From: Anthoceros angustus
Taxonomy: Eukaryota > Streptophyta > Anthocerotopsida > Anthocerotales > Anthocerotaceae
Assembly: GCA_010909165.1 (NCBI GenBank)
Contig: VJWM01000119.1
Span: 434,001 to 498,000, forward strand
Reading direction: 5' to 3'
DNA: 64,000 nucleotides
A model generated the notes under the pieces. It had not been told where the DNA came from, did no database searches, and saw only the letters and a program-made list of their open reading frames with translations. Made by a program: the position numbers and the translations under genes. Of this stretch, positions 1 through 10,260 are shown in pieces. Position 1 is the first letter of the stretch; each line of letters opens with the position of its first letter.

Positions 1-1084
1 GCTTGTTGTGGCTGAGCGTGATATGTGACCCCCATAGTGACGGCGGGTTCAGGGCTCCTGTCAGCTGGTTGTAGGACAGGTCAAGGTAGCGGTCAGCTTC
101 AGTGATAGCAAACCCGAGGCTTTGCGGAATGTCACCACTCAGCTGGTTTCTGGACAAGTTCAGCAGGGCCAGGTGCAGCTGGGACAGCGAGGGAGGAATG
201 GCTCCTGCATTGTACCATTTGAACATCCAACTTGTAAGCTTCCAGCATGTTGCAGAAAAAAAAGAAACTTGACAGGCAGGTAGATGGGATGCAATGTCCT
301 TGAATTGCAATACCTGTGAGAGCATTGTTTCCGGCGACGAAGGTGAGCAGCGCCTTGCCAGCACCTCCAAGCGACGCAGGAATGGGTCCACTCAATCTGT
401 TGTTATCCAACGCGAGGTTGACAAGAAGTCCGTTTGCTCCAAGAGTAGCTGGAATAGCTCCAGTGAGCTGGTTGTCGCTCAGCAACAGATCTGTCAGCGG
501 CAAGCTGGCCAAGGACGTGGGAATGCTGCCGGAGAAGGATGCTCCTCGGAGAACCAGCACCTGCACAGAACAGGAAAGGAAGGAAAAGAATCCATGCCCA
601 CCATTAGGTTATTGTTATCCCAAGCCAACAACTCTGGACAGCAACGCTATGCTGCTAAGGTTGAGATTGCACACGATTGTTCAAGAAGCATTTACAGATA
701 CCTGCAGTTTGGTAAGAAGTCCGAGAGAGGCAGGAATGGCTCCTGCCAGCGGGCTCCTCTGGAACAATCCCTGGCTGTCATAAAGCCCTCCGATCCGCAA
801 TTCCCTGAGGGAAACAAGGTTCTTGAAGGACGCAGGGATAGAGCCGGTGAACCGGTTCCCCTCCAAGTACAGCTTCTCCAACAACGGGAGCTCCCCGGGG
901 TTGATGAGCGGGAGAGCGCCGCTGAGCCCAGAGTTGGGCAGCGTCAAAGCGTCGATATTAAAGGGCCCAGTGAGCAGCAACTCCCGCAGCTTCTTGAGCT
1001 GCTTCAGCCCGGCCGGGATCCTCCCGTTGAAGGCAGCGAACTCCAAGTCCAGCACCTGGAGCTGCGTGAGCTGCGCGAAGCAGG
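1..1084. repeat. Direct duplication of LRR block, copy 1
   Basis: Bases 1-1084 repeat 1729-2807 at an offset of about 1.72 kb, including the intronic parts. The differences I saw are mainly length changes of one or a few bases in runs, such as eight versus five A before GAAAC and CCTCC versus CCTC. The left end is cut by the window. The right end stops abruptly after GCGCGAAGCAGG, where the two copies diverge. Confidence 0.9.
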
Positions 1085-3441
1085 GATAGAGCCGCTGAGC
1101 AGATTGTTGGACAGATCGATGTAGTTGAGGTCGCTGCTGACTGTAATCGCAGGGATGGCCCCGTGAGTTTGTTGTTGTTCAGAATGATGAAGTTTGTGAA
1201 CTGGCTGCCGAAGATGTCAGAGGGATGAGACCGCTGAGCTGGTTGTCTGCAAAGTTGAGTCCGTGTAGAACTGGCTGTGCCCCGAAGCCGACTGGGATGG
1301 AGCCTGTGAAGTGATTCTGGTGCAGATCCAGGTAGTAGAGCAGAGGATTTGCGTAAACGCCTTGGGAATCGTTCCTGTCAATGCATTCACCGAGGCGTTG
1401 ATGTAGCCGCCAGCACCCGGGTGCCGTCGATTGCAGGCAGCTGGTGAGGTGGTTGTCGGATATGTCAATGAATTGGGAGTTGTAGATCTGGAACACCCAT
1501 GCAGGCACAGGACCTGCGAGGCCGGAAACTCCATCGGACTACGTCTCCAGATAGATCAAGCCATTCCCTTCCTTTCCATAACCAAGAAGCCTGAAAGGAA
1601 AGTTAACAAACAAACCATGGATCCGTGCAGCAACACACCTGCAAACTGGTTGGAGTGCACATCAAAGCTCTGCACATTCTGCCCTGTGGTGCCGTCATCA
1701 GGAATGCTGCCAGTGCCCAAGCTGGTGAGCTTGTTGTGGCTGAGCGTGATATGTGTGACCCCCCATAGTGACGGCGGGTTCAGGGCTCCTGTCAGCTGGT
1801 TGTAGGACAGGTCAAGGTAGCGGTCAGCTTCAGTGATAGCAAACCCGAGGCTTTGCGGAATGTCACCACTCAGCTGGTTTCTGGACAAGTTCAGCAGGGC
1901 CAGGTGCAGCTGGGACAGCGAGGGAGGAATGGCTCCTGCATTGTACCATTTGAACATCCAACTTGTAAGCTTCCAGCATGTTGCAGAAAAAGAAACTTGA
2001 CAGGCAGGTAGATGGGATGCAATGTCCTTGAATTGCAATACCTGTGAGAGCATTGTTTCCGGCGACGAAGGTGAGCAGCGCCTTGCCAGCACCTCAAGCG
2101 ACGCAGGAATGGGTCCACTCAATCTGTTGTTATCCAACGCGAGGTTGACAAGAAGTCCGTTTGCTCCAAGAGTAGCTGGAATAGCTCCAGTGAGCTGGTT
2201 GTCGCTCAGCAACAGATCTGTCAGCGGCAAGCTGGCCAAGGACGTGGGAATGCTGCCGGAGAAGGATGCTCCTCGGAGAACCAGCACCTGCACAGAACAG
2301 GAAGGAAGGAAAGAATCCATGCCCACCATTAGGTTATTGTTATCCCAAGCCAACAACTCTGGACAGCAACGCTATGCTGCTAAGGTTGAGATTGCACACG
2401 ATTGTTCAAGAAGCATTTACAGATACCTGCAGTTTGGTAAGAAGTCCGAGAGAGGCAGGAATGGCTCCTGCCAGCGGGCTCCTCTGGAACAATCCCTGGC
2501 TGTCATAAAGCCCTCCGATCCGCAATTCCCTGAGGGAAACAAGGTTCTTGAAGGACGCAGGGATAGAGCCGGTGAACCGGTTCCCCTCAAGTACAGCTTC
2601 TCCAACAACGGAGCTCCCCGGGGTTGATGAGCGGGAGAGCGCCGCTGAGCCCAGAGTTGGGCAGCGTCAAAGCGTCGATATTAAAGGGCCCAGTGAGCAG
2701 CAACTCCCGCAGCTTCTTGAGCTGCTTCAGCCCGGCCGGGATCCTCCCGTTGAAGGCAGCGAACTCCAAGTCCAGCACCTGGAGCTGCGTGAGCTGCGCG
2801 AAGCAGGCGGGGATGGCGCTGGCCTTGCTGCCGTCTCCGAACCCGATCCCGGACAGGTCCAGCGTCTGCAGGTTCCCGAGCTTGCACAGGGACTGCGGCA
2901 GCGGCAGATTGATGTATGGGCTCCCCTCCAAGGACAAATACTGCAGCGATGCAATGTTCCCGATGTCGGCCGAGACCGGGCCCTTGAGATCCGCTCCCGG
3001 CAGCGACAGCACCTGGAGGGTCTTGATGGCGCTCAGGCCCGTCGGGGTGACGTCGTGCAGCAGGAAGTTGGTGAGATTGAGCACCCGCAGCGCCAGCAGC
3101 TTGTTGAGCGTGGTGCCGATCAGGTTGGCCGAATTCGGGTTCCCGTACTTGCTCCGCACGCTGCCGCAGGGCTCCTCGTCGCAGCCGTCGTCGATCACCG
3201 CCTCGAATGTCACGTTCACCACCTGCCCCGTGGCGTCGCAGGTGACCCCCTTGAATGCGCAGCAATTCCCGCTGCTGCTCCATGTCGCCAGCTGCCCGCC
3301 GTAGTCCAGCAGCCCGGCCTTGAACGCCAGCAGCGCGTTCTGGTCTCTCTGCACGCACACCGGGGTGGCAGCGTTCGCCCCGCTACCGCCCACCAAAAGG
3401 AGCAGCAGCAGGAGCGTCACGCTCCGCAAGGGAAGCCCCAT
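1..3441 (-). CDS. Extracellular leucine-rich-repeat protein, internally duplicated, 3' end outside window
   Basis: The start at 3441 opens a signal peptide (MGLPLRSV, then a leucine run), followed by an LRRNT_2-type cap (QNALLAFKAGLL, then CCAFKGVTC) and plant-type LRRs of the LxxLxLxxNxLxGxIPxxL form. An upstream in-frame ATG at 3645 adds a non-hydrophobic leader and is less likely. Read on the minus strand, the first LRR block (to about 1560) is followed by more LRRs (1560-1090) and then by a second pass through the same first block (1084 to 1). The LRR exons are separated by short introns, for example one that begins after the TKLQ motif near 2430. No transmembrane segment or kinase is visible, so this could be a receptor-like protein, a PGIP-like protein or the ectodomain of a kinase cut off by the window edge. 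One-base indels break the frame in the 1729-2807 copy (near 2590-2610) where the 1-1084 copy is open. Family call is firm; gene structure is not. Confidence 0.7.
1729..2807. repeat. Direct duplication of LRR block, copy 2
   Basis: Partner of 1-1084. This copy is contiguous with the signal-peptide exon and so sits in the natural gene context. It carries extra single-base losses (near 2095, 2588 and 2611) that break the reading frame which copy 1 keeps open. Confidence 0.9.
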
Positions 3442-3601
3442 TTTGTTGGGCCTTAGTCTAAAATCGCCCACAAACACCTCTTCTCGTGTCCTAAACGGAT
3501 TGAACTCGGGAGGGATGAAGGGTGGGATGGAGGGTGGACGGAGGGTGGGATGGAAAGGGATGAGATGAAATGAGATGACAGCCATGTGGTGGAGTTGTCC
3601 C

Positions 3602-3611
3602 TTATATATCC
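3602..3611 (-). promoter_or_regulatory. Possible TATA box of the LRR gene
   Basis: Read on the minus strand this is GGATATATAAG, about 165 bp upstream of the ATG at 3441. Position and sequence fit a plant TATA element with a 5' leader near 130 nt. Purely sequence-based. Confidence 0.4.
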
Positions 3612-4174
3612 TTTCGTTGCGAACCTCCCGACGAAGCACCCTCAAAAGAGACCACCGTGGTATGCGTTGTCTGAATGCAGGTCCTACCTGGGACCGCTCT
3701 GTTGCCGGATGTTGGGCGCCTGGTTCTGGAAGTCAAGCAAGACTGCAGCTAGGCAGTGCCTTCGCCGGCCTCACCCACAGCAGCACAGCTCGTCTTTGAC
3801 GCCCGGCATTATTCCACGGAGAAGACGTTTCTTACGCGTCTCTTACCACAATCTGTGGCCTGGCAGTGTAGCACCAGGTTCTCTTTGCTGAGAGGGTTCA
3901 TCTCCGTCAATAGAAAGAAAGCGTGCTAGAGCATCGTGCATCGTGCAGAAGCAAGTTTGCCGTTCTCCTCTTGACTTCCAAGTTCTCGGGAAAGAGCCGC
4001 GGGCGTCCATGGCCAGGGACTATGGTAGGACGGCACATCACATGCATCTCATTTCTGTTCCTGTCAGGGGATTTTGTACTGTTTTGGATTTTGAGGTGGA
4101 TTTTGGGGGAAAGAGACGAACAGCGCGACGCTTTCGAAGCACCTACAACGGATACCCAACATAAATATGACATT

Positions 4175-4336
4175 CTTCCAAACCTCGCTCCATCTGTGAT
4201 GTCTTTATTGCTACAGGCTTGCTTCTTTTATGCTATGGTTGCCTATGTACCCGCCCTTCCAAACCCCTTTCCATCTGTGATGTCGTTATTGCTACAGGCT
4301 TGCTTCTTTTGTGCTATGGCTGCCGCTGTACCAGCC
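4175..4336. repeat. 81-bp tandem duplication
   Basis: Two copies of an 81-bp unit (CTTCCAAACC, then CCATCTGTGATGTC, then GCTACAGGCTTGCTTCTTTT) with several substitutions; a partial third start follows at 4337. It lies in the gene-free 3646-4480 region upstream of the LRR gene, where I see nothing else. Confidence 0.85.
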
Positions 4337-4489
4337 CTTCCCAATCCTGTCCTCTATGGGGATAGCCCTATTCTTCTCTTGCATCTCGCATCTTCTATGC
4401 TTGCTCCCACATCCAAGCACCGGAGTATAATAAGTTGGACATCGACAACTCTAGCATCATTTGTCCGTTCTCCTCTCTCCAAAACGGGG

Positions 4490-5250
4490 TGAGCCACACC
4501 ATGCTGCAGGAGACATGCGAATGTCGTAGAATCGGATACAGCGATACAGCTTGTGAAGATGATTAGCCTCCTGCCGCGTACCCAGCTAGGAGTATCTTCA
4601 CATTATGGCAGTCCATGTCACCTCATCTTTCCCACACCCATCACAACATTCGCTGCCACAAGCATTTTCCGAGCTGCTATAATTTGAACACAATGTGCAC
4701 GAAAGAGTTGGACGACCAACACATTCTGCACTCGTTCTCCAATCGGCAGATGGAATTGGTTTCCCTCCTCCAAGCGGGATGTCCAAACCTTCAGGAGACA
4801 TAAAAACATCACGGGATCGGGTACAACTAGGCCTTCTTGGCGCACGGAACTGTAAGGTCAAAGGGTTTCTTGGCCCATGCCCTACTGGAAATGCCTGCAA
4901 TTAGAGCAGTGAAAGACACCACATGCATTCTGACCATGTCTGTCAAACGCTGTCTTTGCATTTTCCAAGCTGCCAAACATGTCTACCAAACTGTTGGTTA
5001 CAAACACATCAGACTCAAGCCCTCGTTCTGAAAATTGTTCATGAAGCTGCTTCCCTTGCCCAAATTTCAGATTTCTTCCGATAGAAGCAGCTGGAGCAGC
5101 TCAACCCCTTCCCCTTTCTTCTGAAATTTGTGTATGAAACTATTCTATCTGATCCCTGTGGCGCCGGGCACGGGGAAAGAAGACTCCGTTGAATGCAATC
5201 AGAGCAGTCCATGCCACTACATTCTTTTGCCTACGTCCCTTAGCGGAAAT
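4490..5250 (-). pseudogene. Degenerate PPR gene fragment
   Basis: On the minus strand, frames change repeatedly but PPR signatures are readable: NSLVDMFGSLENAKTAFD near 4990-4930 and GKDEVTWTAIM near 4630-4600. These match the 'NSLVNMYAKCGSLEDARRVFDGL' and 'DVVTWTALIAGY' elements of the intact PPR gene at 44032-46752. No frame is open over the whole stretch, so this is a relic. From 5250 to 5680 I see only AT-rich sequence without a recognisable gene. Confidence 0.65.
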
Positions 5251-5756
5251 CAGCACATTCACTTCCATGTCAAAGAATGTGAAAATGGATCACATTTGAA
5301 GGCATAGATAGGCATTATATACCCTGAGGTAAATTAGTACTTGGTACTACCTGTTCAGGCGATGACTGTAAGCTTTCAATTTTTGTGCCGGAGCACCTGC
5401 TTAGGACTAGGAGATTGTACAGCAAGTACATAGTTAGGACACCATGGATGTCGATCAAATATAGCTGTACGATATCGCCGTTGAACAAAAACTCCAGTAG
5501 CGAGGCTGTGGCGCTGCTGAAGCTCTCCCAGCGAGTTCCGTGTGCCTAACCCCGCACATACTTGATGAGTGGGAGCCATGTGTGAGGACCTGCCCAAAAG
5601 GATACCACCTTCCTGCCTTGCCAGACTTCCACATTCAGACTATAATATAACCTGAAGTGGGACTTACACCTTGTCGTACTAGCATCATGCGATGTCGGTA
5701 CCGGATTCGGCTTCGATGTTTTTAGGGCAGCAGCTCTCAATTTCCTCTAGAGCCCT

Positions 5757-6538
5757 TTAACGAGGTGCAGATGGGAAACAAAGCCAACTTGTGTAACAAA
5801 AAGCCAAGTTGAAATATAAGTTGTTATGGGTTGTCCCAGTTCCAAAGTCTTCATCGATATCATGTCTCACAATGGAATATTCTTGCACAACTTCGTATAC
5901 CTGTACAAGGGTAATCCATAATTGATTTTTAGCAGTAGGATCTGGCATCCAAATTCGAGTATAATCCTTCAAACTATTTTCCAAAAACACCGTGTTGCAC
6001 CCAGAGGCTATGAGGTGTTTTTTGGATCTTATAGCAGCCATATACAAATGGGCGGGACAATGCAGCATGTAGAATACGGTGGGCACAAAGAAACCTAAGT
6101 TTCCCTCCTCATTATCTTTTAGTACACAACAACCAAGATCTTCCAAGATAGATCGCTGAGATCTAGATTGTCGTATATAGGATCATATATAAAAATTTGT
6201 TCTACACACTGTAGGGCTTTTTTCAACAAAAGTGTAAGACCCAATCAATATCGTGATCTTGGAGTTCTTAGGTCGCCTAATCCATAGACAACAAGTTGCT
6301 TGTATCGTTGCTTGAATTCCGGCCGATGAAATTGTGATAGGATTTGCATCTGGCTGCGGAATTCGAGAAAAAATGTTGACGACGCCACTTGTTTCTCGGC
6401 GGCCTCACACATTTTCATTAACCAATTCTTTTCCTTAGAAACATTTCCATGCCTAACTTCTTCTAACTGATTTCCATTTGTTGATGGAGGCATGAGAGTA
6501 TCTGATTCATTGCTTTCAGCCTTAATGTTTCCTACCAT
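5757..6538 (-). pseudogene. SRR1-like gene, tandem copy 1, disrupted
   Basis: Homologous over its length to the open copy at 11091-11873. It starts MVGNIKAESNESD at 6538 and reads to LGDLRTPRSRY, where a TGA replaces the CAA found in the other copies (two adjacent base changes near 6245). Further down, one base is missing between the DPIYDNLDL and EDLGCCVLKDNEEG motifs (near 6161), shifting frame. The C-terminal two thirds (from EDLGCC) stay open to a stop at 5757. SRR1 proteins act in light signalling and the clock in Arabidopsis; the two lesions here make a pseudogene unless they are sequence errors. Confidence 0.8.
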
Positions 6539-6553
6539 CTTGAATATAATCTC

Positions 6554-6615
6554 ACAAATAAGAAAGTTATGTACATTAGAAAAGTTTCACTTGATATTAA
6601 TATATATGTTTGTAG
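6554..6615. repeat. 62-bp direct repeat, left copy
   Basis: Bases 6554-6615 recur at 6913-6974 with one visible substitution (TTTCAC versus TTCCAC). The sequence is the natural upstream flank of the SRR1-like gene, also found upstream of copies 2 and 3 (near 9727 and 11890). The two copies bracket a retroelement scrap. Confidence 0.9.
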
Positions 6616-6912
6616 AAACCAAAGGCTATATGAAGATGTTACTTTAAGCAGCATCTTGCTGAGGCTAGAAGACAGTCTCTCAACTGGCAGGTCGACGGAA
6701 TTAGGAGACTGCTACAGCATCCACCAAGGATGTTTGTTCAAAAAGGAAAGGTTATGCATACCCAAGAGTTGCTCGGAATTGAAGATTTTCTTATTGCATG
6801 ATGCGCATGATGCACCAACAGCAGGATACATGGGGATAGATAAGACATATCAGCATTTGAAGGAGCATGTCTGGTGGCAAGGCATCTGGAGCTTGCTCAA
6901 TCCACCGTGACA
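6616..6912 (+). mobile_element. Ty3/Gypsy integrase zinc-binding fragment
   Basis: The plus frame (within 6569-6910) encodes ERLCIPKSCSELK followed by LLHDAHDAPTAGYMGIDKTY and a WWQGI motif. This is the spacer plus the H...H half of the integrase HHCC zinc-binding domain of Ty3/Gypsy polyproteins. It stops before the CxxC half. No LTR, reverse transcriptase or integrase core is present, so it is a roughly 300-bp scrap and not an element able to move. Confidence 0.75.
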
Positions 6913-6974
6913 ACAAATAAGAAAGTTATGTACATTAGAAAAGTTCCACTTGATATTAATATATATGTTTGTAG
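6913..6974. repeat. 62-bp direct repeat, right copy
   Basis: Partner of 6554-6615, lying immediately after the integrase scrap. It is far longer than an LTR-element target-site duplication (4-6 bp), so a repair-type insertion is more likely than transposition. Confidence 0.9.
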
Positions 6975-7079
6975 GACCAACACATATATAAACATACAAC
7001 CTTTGGCTCAGCGTAATCCCGATAATCTCAAAGGGCACCACACAGGCTGGATTTTCCTGCAAAGTTGGCAAATGGGAAG

Positions 7080-7380
7080 CTATGAAACTGCTAAAGAGCC
7101 TCTCAGCATCTTTTTGGATTGGTCTAGGGTGTTGAGGTTCGGCAATTGTGTCAGCAAGTTGTTGGACAGGTCTAGGCCGTCGAGGTCCATCATCCCTGGG
7201 ATGACTATGGCAGTTGAGAATTTGTTGTGGGACAGGTTGAGGAAGTGAAGCCCCTTGAGTTCTCTGATCGAAGGGTCGATCGGTCCTGTGAGATCATTTT
7301 CTGACAAGTCCAGGGCGGTTGTGGAGGTGAAGGAGGGGACCTCGCGGCAGCCAGAGAAACCGGCGACGTCGAATGGGGCC
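7080..7380 (-). pseudogene. LRR gene 3'-end fragment (array unit 1)
   Basis: The minus frame reads LDLSENDLTGPIDPSIRELKG, then LHFLNLSHNKFS and LDGLDLSNNLLTQLP, ending at a stop at 7080. This is the last few LRRs of a gene like the one at 12121-14190, which has the matching KGLHILDLSHNKLSG. There is no N-terminal cap or start, so it is a fragment carried along with the SRR1-like copy. Relatives follow copy 2 (near 9900-10260) and, very short, copy 3 (12040-12120). Confidence 0.75.
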
Positions 7381-7870
7381 CCGGAAGTGTATGTACGCTA
7401 GACAATGGAGTCATATGCTTCATGATGAGGCAGCTCCCCATTTTGGCTGGCTGTCCCACTTCTGGTTATATCAGACTCTGAGACGATTCCGCGCATTGGT
7501 TCACACAGCGGCCGTGGAGGCGGAGTTGTGGCACTGGGATGAGGCGATGCAGGGAGAGGCTCATTGGAGTTTGGACAAATTTGTGCAGACCTTAATTAGG
7601 GCAATTGGTGCGAACTACTCTAGTTGGGATTCCTTTGGCAGATGCCCTGACCTTCATCTAGGCAATGAAGCGTGCTAATTCCCTCGTCCACAACCGGTTT
7701 TTCACTGTGCCTCTGCTCTACATTTACCAAACTACCGCTTCCCAAACAATGTGTGACATCAGTGGGCTTTTGTCGGCTTCAACAAAATAGGATATTCTTA
7801 AACGTGTTCGTAAGGATGTGCTCCTTAGACCTTTACGTAGGGTAGAGGTGGGTTTTCTTAGAATTGCCTA
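7373..7870 (+). pseudogene. Unknown coding fragment (array unit 1)
   Basis: The plus frame 7373-7678 is open and protein-like (YQTLRRFRALVHTAAVEAEL, WHWDEAMQGEAHWSLDKFV). Coding character continues in another frame with KRANSLVHNRFFTVPLLYI and KRVRKDVLLRPLRRVEVGFL up to about 7870. The same sequence sits at 10250-10770 in unit 2. I do not recognise the family. Frame changes and missing ends mark it as a broken gene copied with the array. Possible reading: a degraded host gene; less likely part of a transposon. Confidence 0.45.
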
Positions 7871-7930
7871 GGTTGCGCTGTAAATACCTAATCGGTTTCC
7901 TTTTTCACGAAACAAAATGCTCAAAATCAA

Positions 7931-8661
7931 TGGGAAACCACTCATGGCCAAATCTCGCAAAGACCAAGTCTCACAAAATCATTCCCGCCATAATTCCATT
8001 AGGAGGGGACCTTTTATGTTATAAAAAGATAAATAAATCAATAAACATTAAAAACGATAATTCTCTGAAGAAAAATTTCAAAAGCCTATAGCATGCAATT
8101 TTTGTTTTCGGCACTTTATAAATGATTGAAAAGTCTATAATGATATGTATCTAGAATAATATGAGTGATCATTTTATCCATTTTGTCTGTTAGATGCATA
8201 TAACGATAAGGTTAATCGTATAATTAATTTTATCAGCTTTCATAAATTCTTACGATGTACAAACACACAACCATTGGGTACAAATGACCGGGAACTACAC
8301 AATCGAGGCTACTTGTGTTCTAGTACTATATCTCCGATGGATGGATGGATGGATGGATGAGCAAACGACCCGCAAGATTGTATGCTGATGAGTCTCCTTC
8401 TCGCATACAACCATTCCATTCCTTGCAACAACATAAACCCTTGGTACTCGGCGCCGCTTCGGTGTCTAATCTGTTCACCTATAGAGTGCGTGCACTCCGA
8501 GCGATACTCAGGCACTCATCTCCTCCCAAGCTATTAGGTAGTAGAGCTAAGAGCGTGCACAAGAACGACAGTGAGAGGAAAATCAATCGAAAAGCCAAGG
8601 GGGAGGTGCCACAAAGGAAAAAACAAGCGAAATACACACCTAGTTACAAAGCCCCCAACAA
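7931..8661. other. AT-rich segment present only in array unit 1
   Basis: Unit 2 runs directly from CTCAAAAT to GAAATCATTTTTTT (near 10820), whereas unit 1 has about 730 bp between these points. So this is an insertion in unit 1 or a deletion in unit 2. It holds a (GGAT)n microsatellite at about 8337-8358. No open gene, terminal inverted repeat or target duplication is apparent. Confidence 0.6.
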
Positions 8662-8865
8662 CCTTGAAATCATTTTTTTGAAATAGGAGCCTTTCAAAAT
8701 TACTTTCCTCAACTTGGTGTATTACAGCGACGGTAGCACAACATCATCCACCATGTCCTTCAACGAGAACAAAGGAGATACAATCATCATCATATCCACA
8801 TCCTGCTCCACCGGTGACATACTTTATTAGTATCATGCAATACTAGTTCCAAATTCGTATTAATA

Positions 8866-9709
8866 TCATGCGATGTCGGTACCGAATTCGGCTTCGATGT
8901 ATTTAGAGCAACAGCTTTCAATTTCCTCTAGAGCCCTTTTACGAGGTGCAGATGGGAAACAAAGCCAACTTGTGTTACAAAACGCCAAGTTAAAATACTG
9001 GTTCTTAAGAGTTGTCCCAGTTGCAAAGTCTTCATCGACATCATGTCTCACAATAGGATATTCTTGTACAACTTCGCATACCTGTACAAGGCTTGCCCAT
9101 AATTGATTTTTACCAGTATGGTCTGGCATCCAAATTCGAGTATAATCCTTCAAACTATTTCCCAAAAACACCGCGTTGCACCCTGAGGCTATGAGGTGTT
9201 TATTGGATCTTATAGCAGCCATATACAAATGGGCGGGACAATGCGGCATGTAGAATATGGTGGGCACAAAGAAACGTAAGTTTCCCTCCTCATTATCTTT
9301 TAGTACACAACAACCAAGATCTTCCAAGATAGATCGCTGCAAATCTAGATTGTCGTATATAGGATCATATATAAAAATTTGTTCTACACACTGTAGGGCT
9401 TTTTTCAACAAAAGTGCAAGACCCAATTGATATCGTGATCTTGGAGTTCTTAGGTCGCCTAATCCATAGACAACAAGTTGCTTGTATCGTTGCTTGAATT
9501 CCGGCTGATGAAATTGTGAAAGGATTTGCATCGCTGCGAATTCGAGAAAAATGTTGATGCCACTTGTTTCTCGGCCTCACACATTTCATTAACCAATTCT
9601 TTTCCTTAGAAACATTTCCATGCCTAACTTCTTCCAACGAGTTTCCATTTGTTGATGGAGGCATGAGAGTATCTGATTCATTGCTTTCAGCCTTAATGTT
9701 CCCTTCCAT
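8866..9709 (-). pseudogene. SRR1-like gene, tandem copy 2, disrupted near 5' end
   Basis: From MQILSQFHQPEFKQRY (9531) the SRR1 domain is fully open: VVYGLGDLRTPRSRYQLGLA, IYDPIYDNLDLQRSI, LGCCVLKDNEEGNL, FYMPHCPAHLYMAAIRSN, FLGNSLKDY. It reads 28 residues past the stop used in copies 1 and 3 because TTAACG is TTTACG here. The N-terminal part (9709-9535) has several small deletions relative to copy 3, some of whole codons and some that break the frame. It could be a pseudogene or a damaged sequence of a working gene. Confidence 0.75.
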
Positions 9710-9899
9710 CTTGAATATAATCTCACAAATAAGAAAGTTATGTACATTAGAAAAGTTCCACTTGATATTAATATATATGTTTGTAGGACCAACACATATA
9801 TAGTGCAGCCTTTTTGGCTTAGCGTAATCCCGAGAATCTCAATGGGCGCCACACAGGCTGGATTTTCCTGCAAAGTTGGCAAATGGGAAGCTATGAAAC

Positions 9900-10260
9900 T
9901 GCTATGGAGCCTCTTAGCATCTTTTTGGATTGGTCCAGGGTGTTGAGGTTCGGCAACTTTGTCAGCAAGTTGTTGGACAGGTCTAGGCCGTCGAGGTCCG
10001 TCATCCCTAGGATGACTTTGGCAGCTGAGAACTAGTTGTGGGACAGGTTGAGGAAGTGGAGCCCCTTGAGTTCTCCGATCCAAGGGTTGATCGGTCTTAT
10101 GAGATCATTTTCTGACAAGATAGCAAGGTCTAACTCATGAGTTGAGCTAGTTGCACGAGCTGCTTTCAACATAGTGAGCACGTTGTCCTTCTCATACGGT
10201 TGTAGAGGTAAAGGAGGGGACCCCGTGGCAGCCAGAGAAACCGGCGACGTCGAATGGGGC
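9900..10260 (-). pseudogene. LRR gene 3'-end fragment (array unit 2)
   Basis: Matches the 7080-7380 fragment: ILSENDLIRPINPWIGELKG and LHFLNLSHN are readable on the minus strand. Relative to unit 1 it has an in-frame stop after NLSHN and an extra stretch of about 80 bp at 10120-10199 that replaces about 10 bp. Confidence 0.65.

Noticed and set aside
294-1124. 276-codon plus-strand frame (and similar at 2022-2627 and 2548-3456)
   Set aside because: Antisense to the LRR gene; glutamine/arginine-rich translation without any motif.
6554-6974. 62-bp repeats as LTRs of a solo element
   Set aside because: The repeat equals the ordinary upstream flank of the SRR1-like genes and does not begin or end with TG/CA.
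7080-7380. Considered as a separate small LRR gene
   Set aside because: It lacks cap, signal peptide and start, and is repeated as debris in the other array unit.
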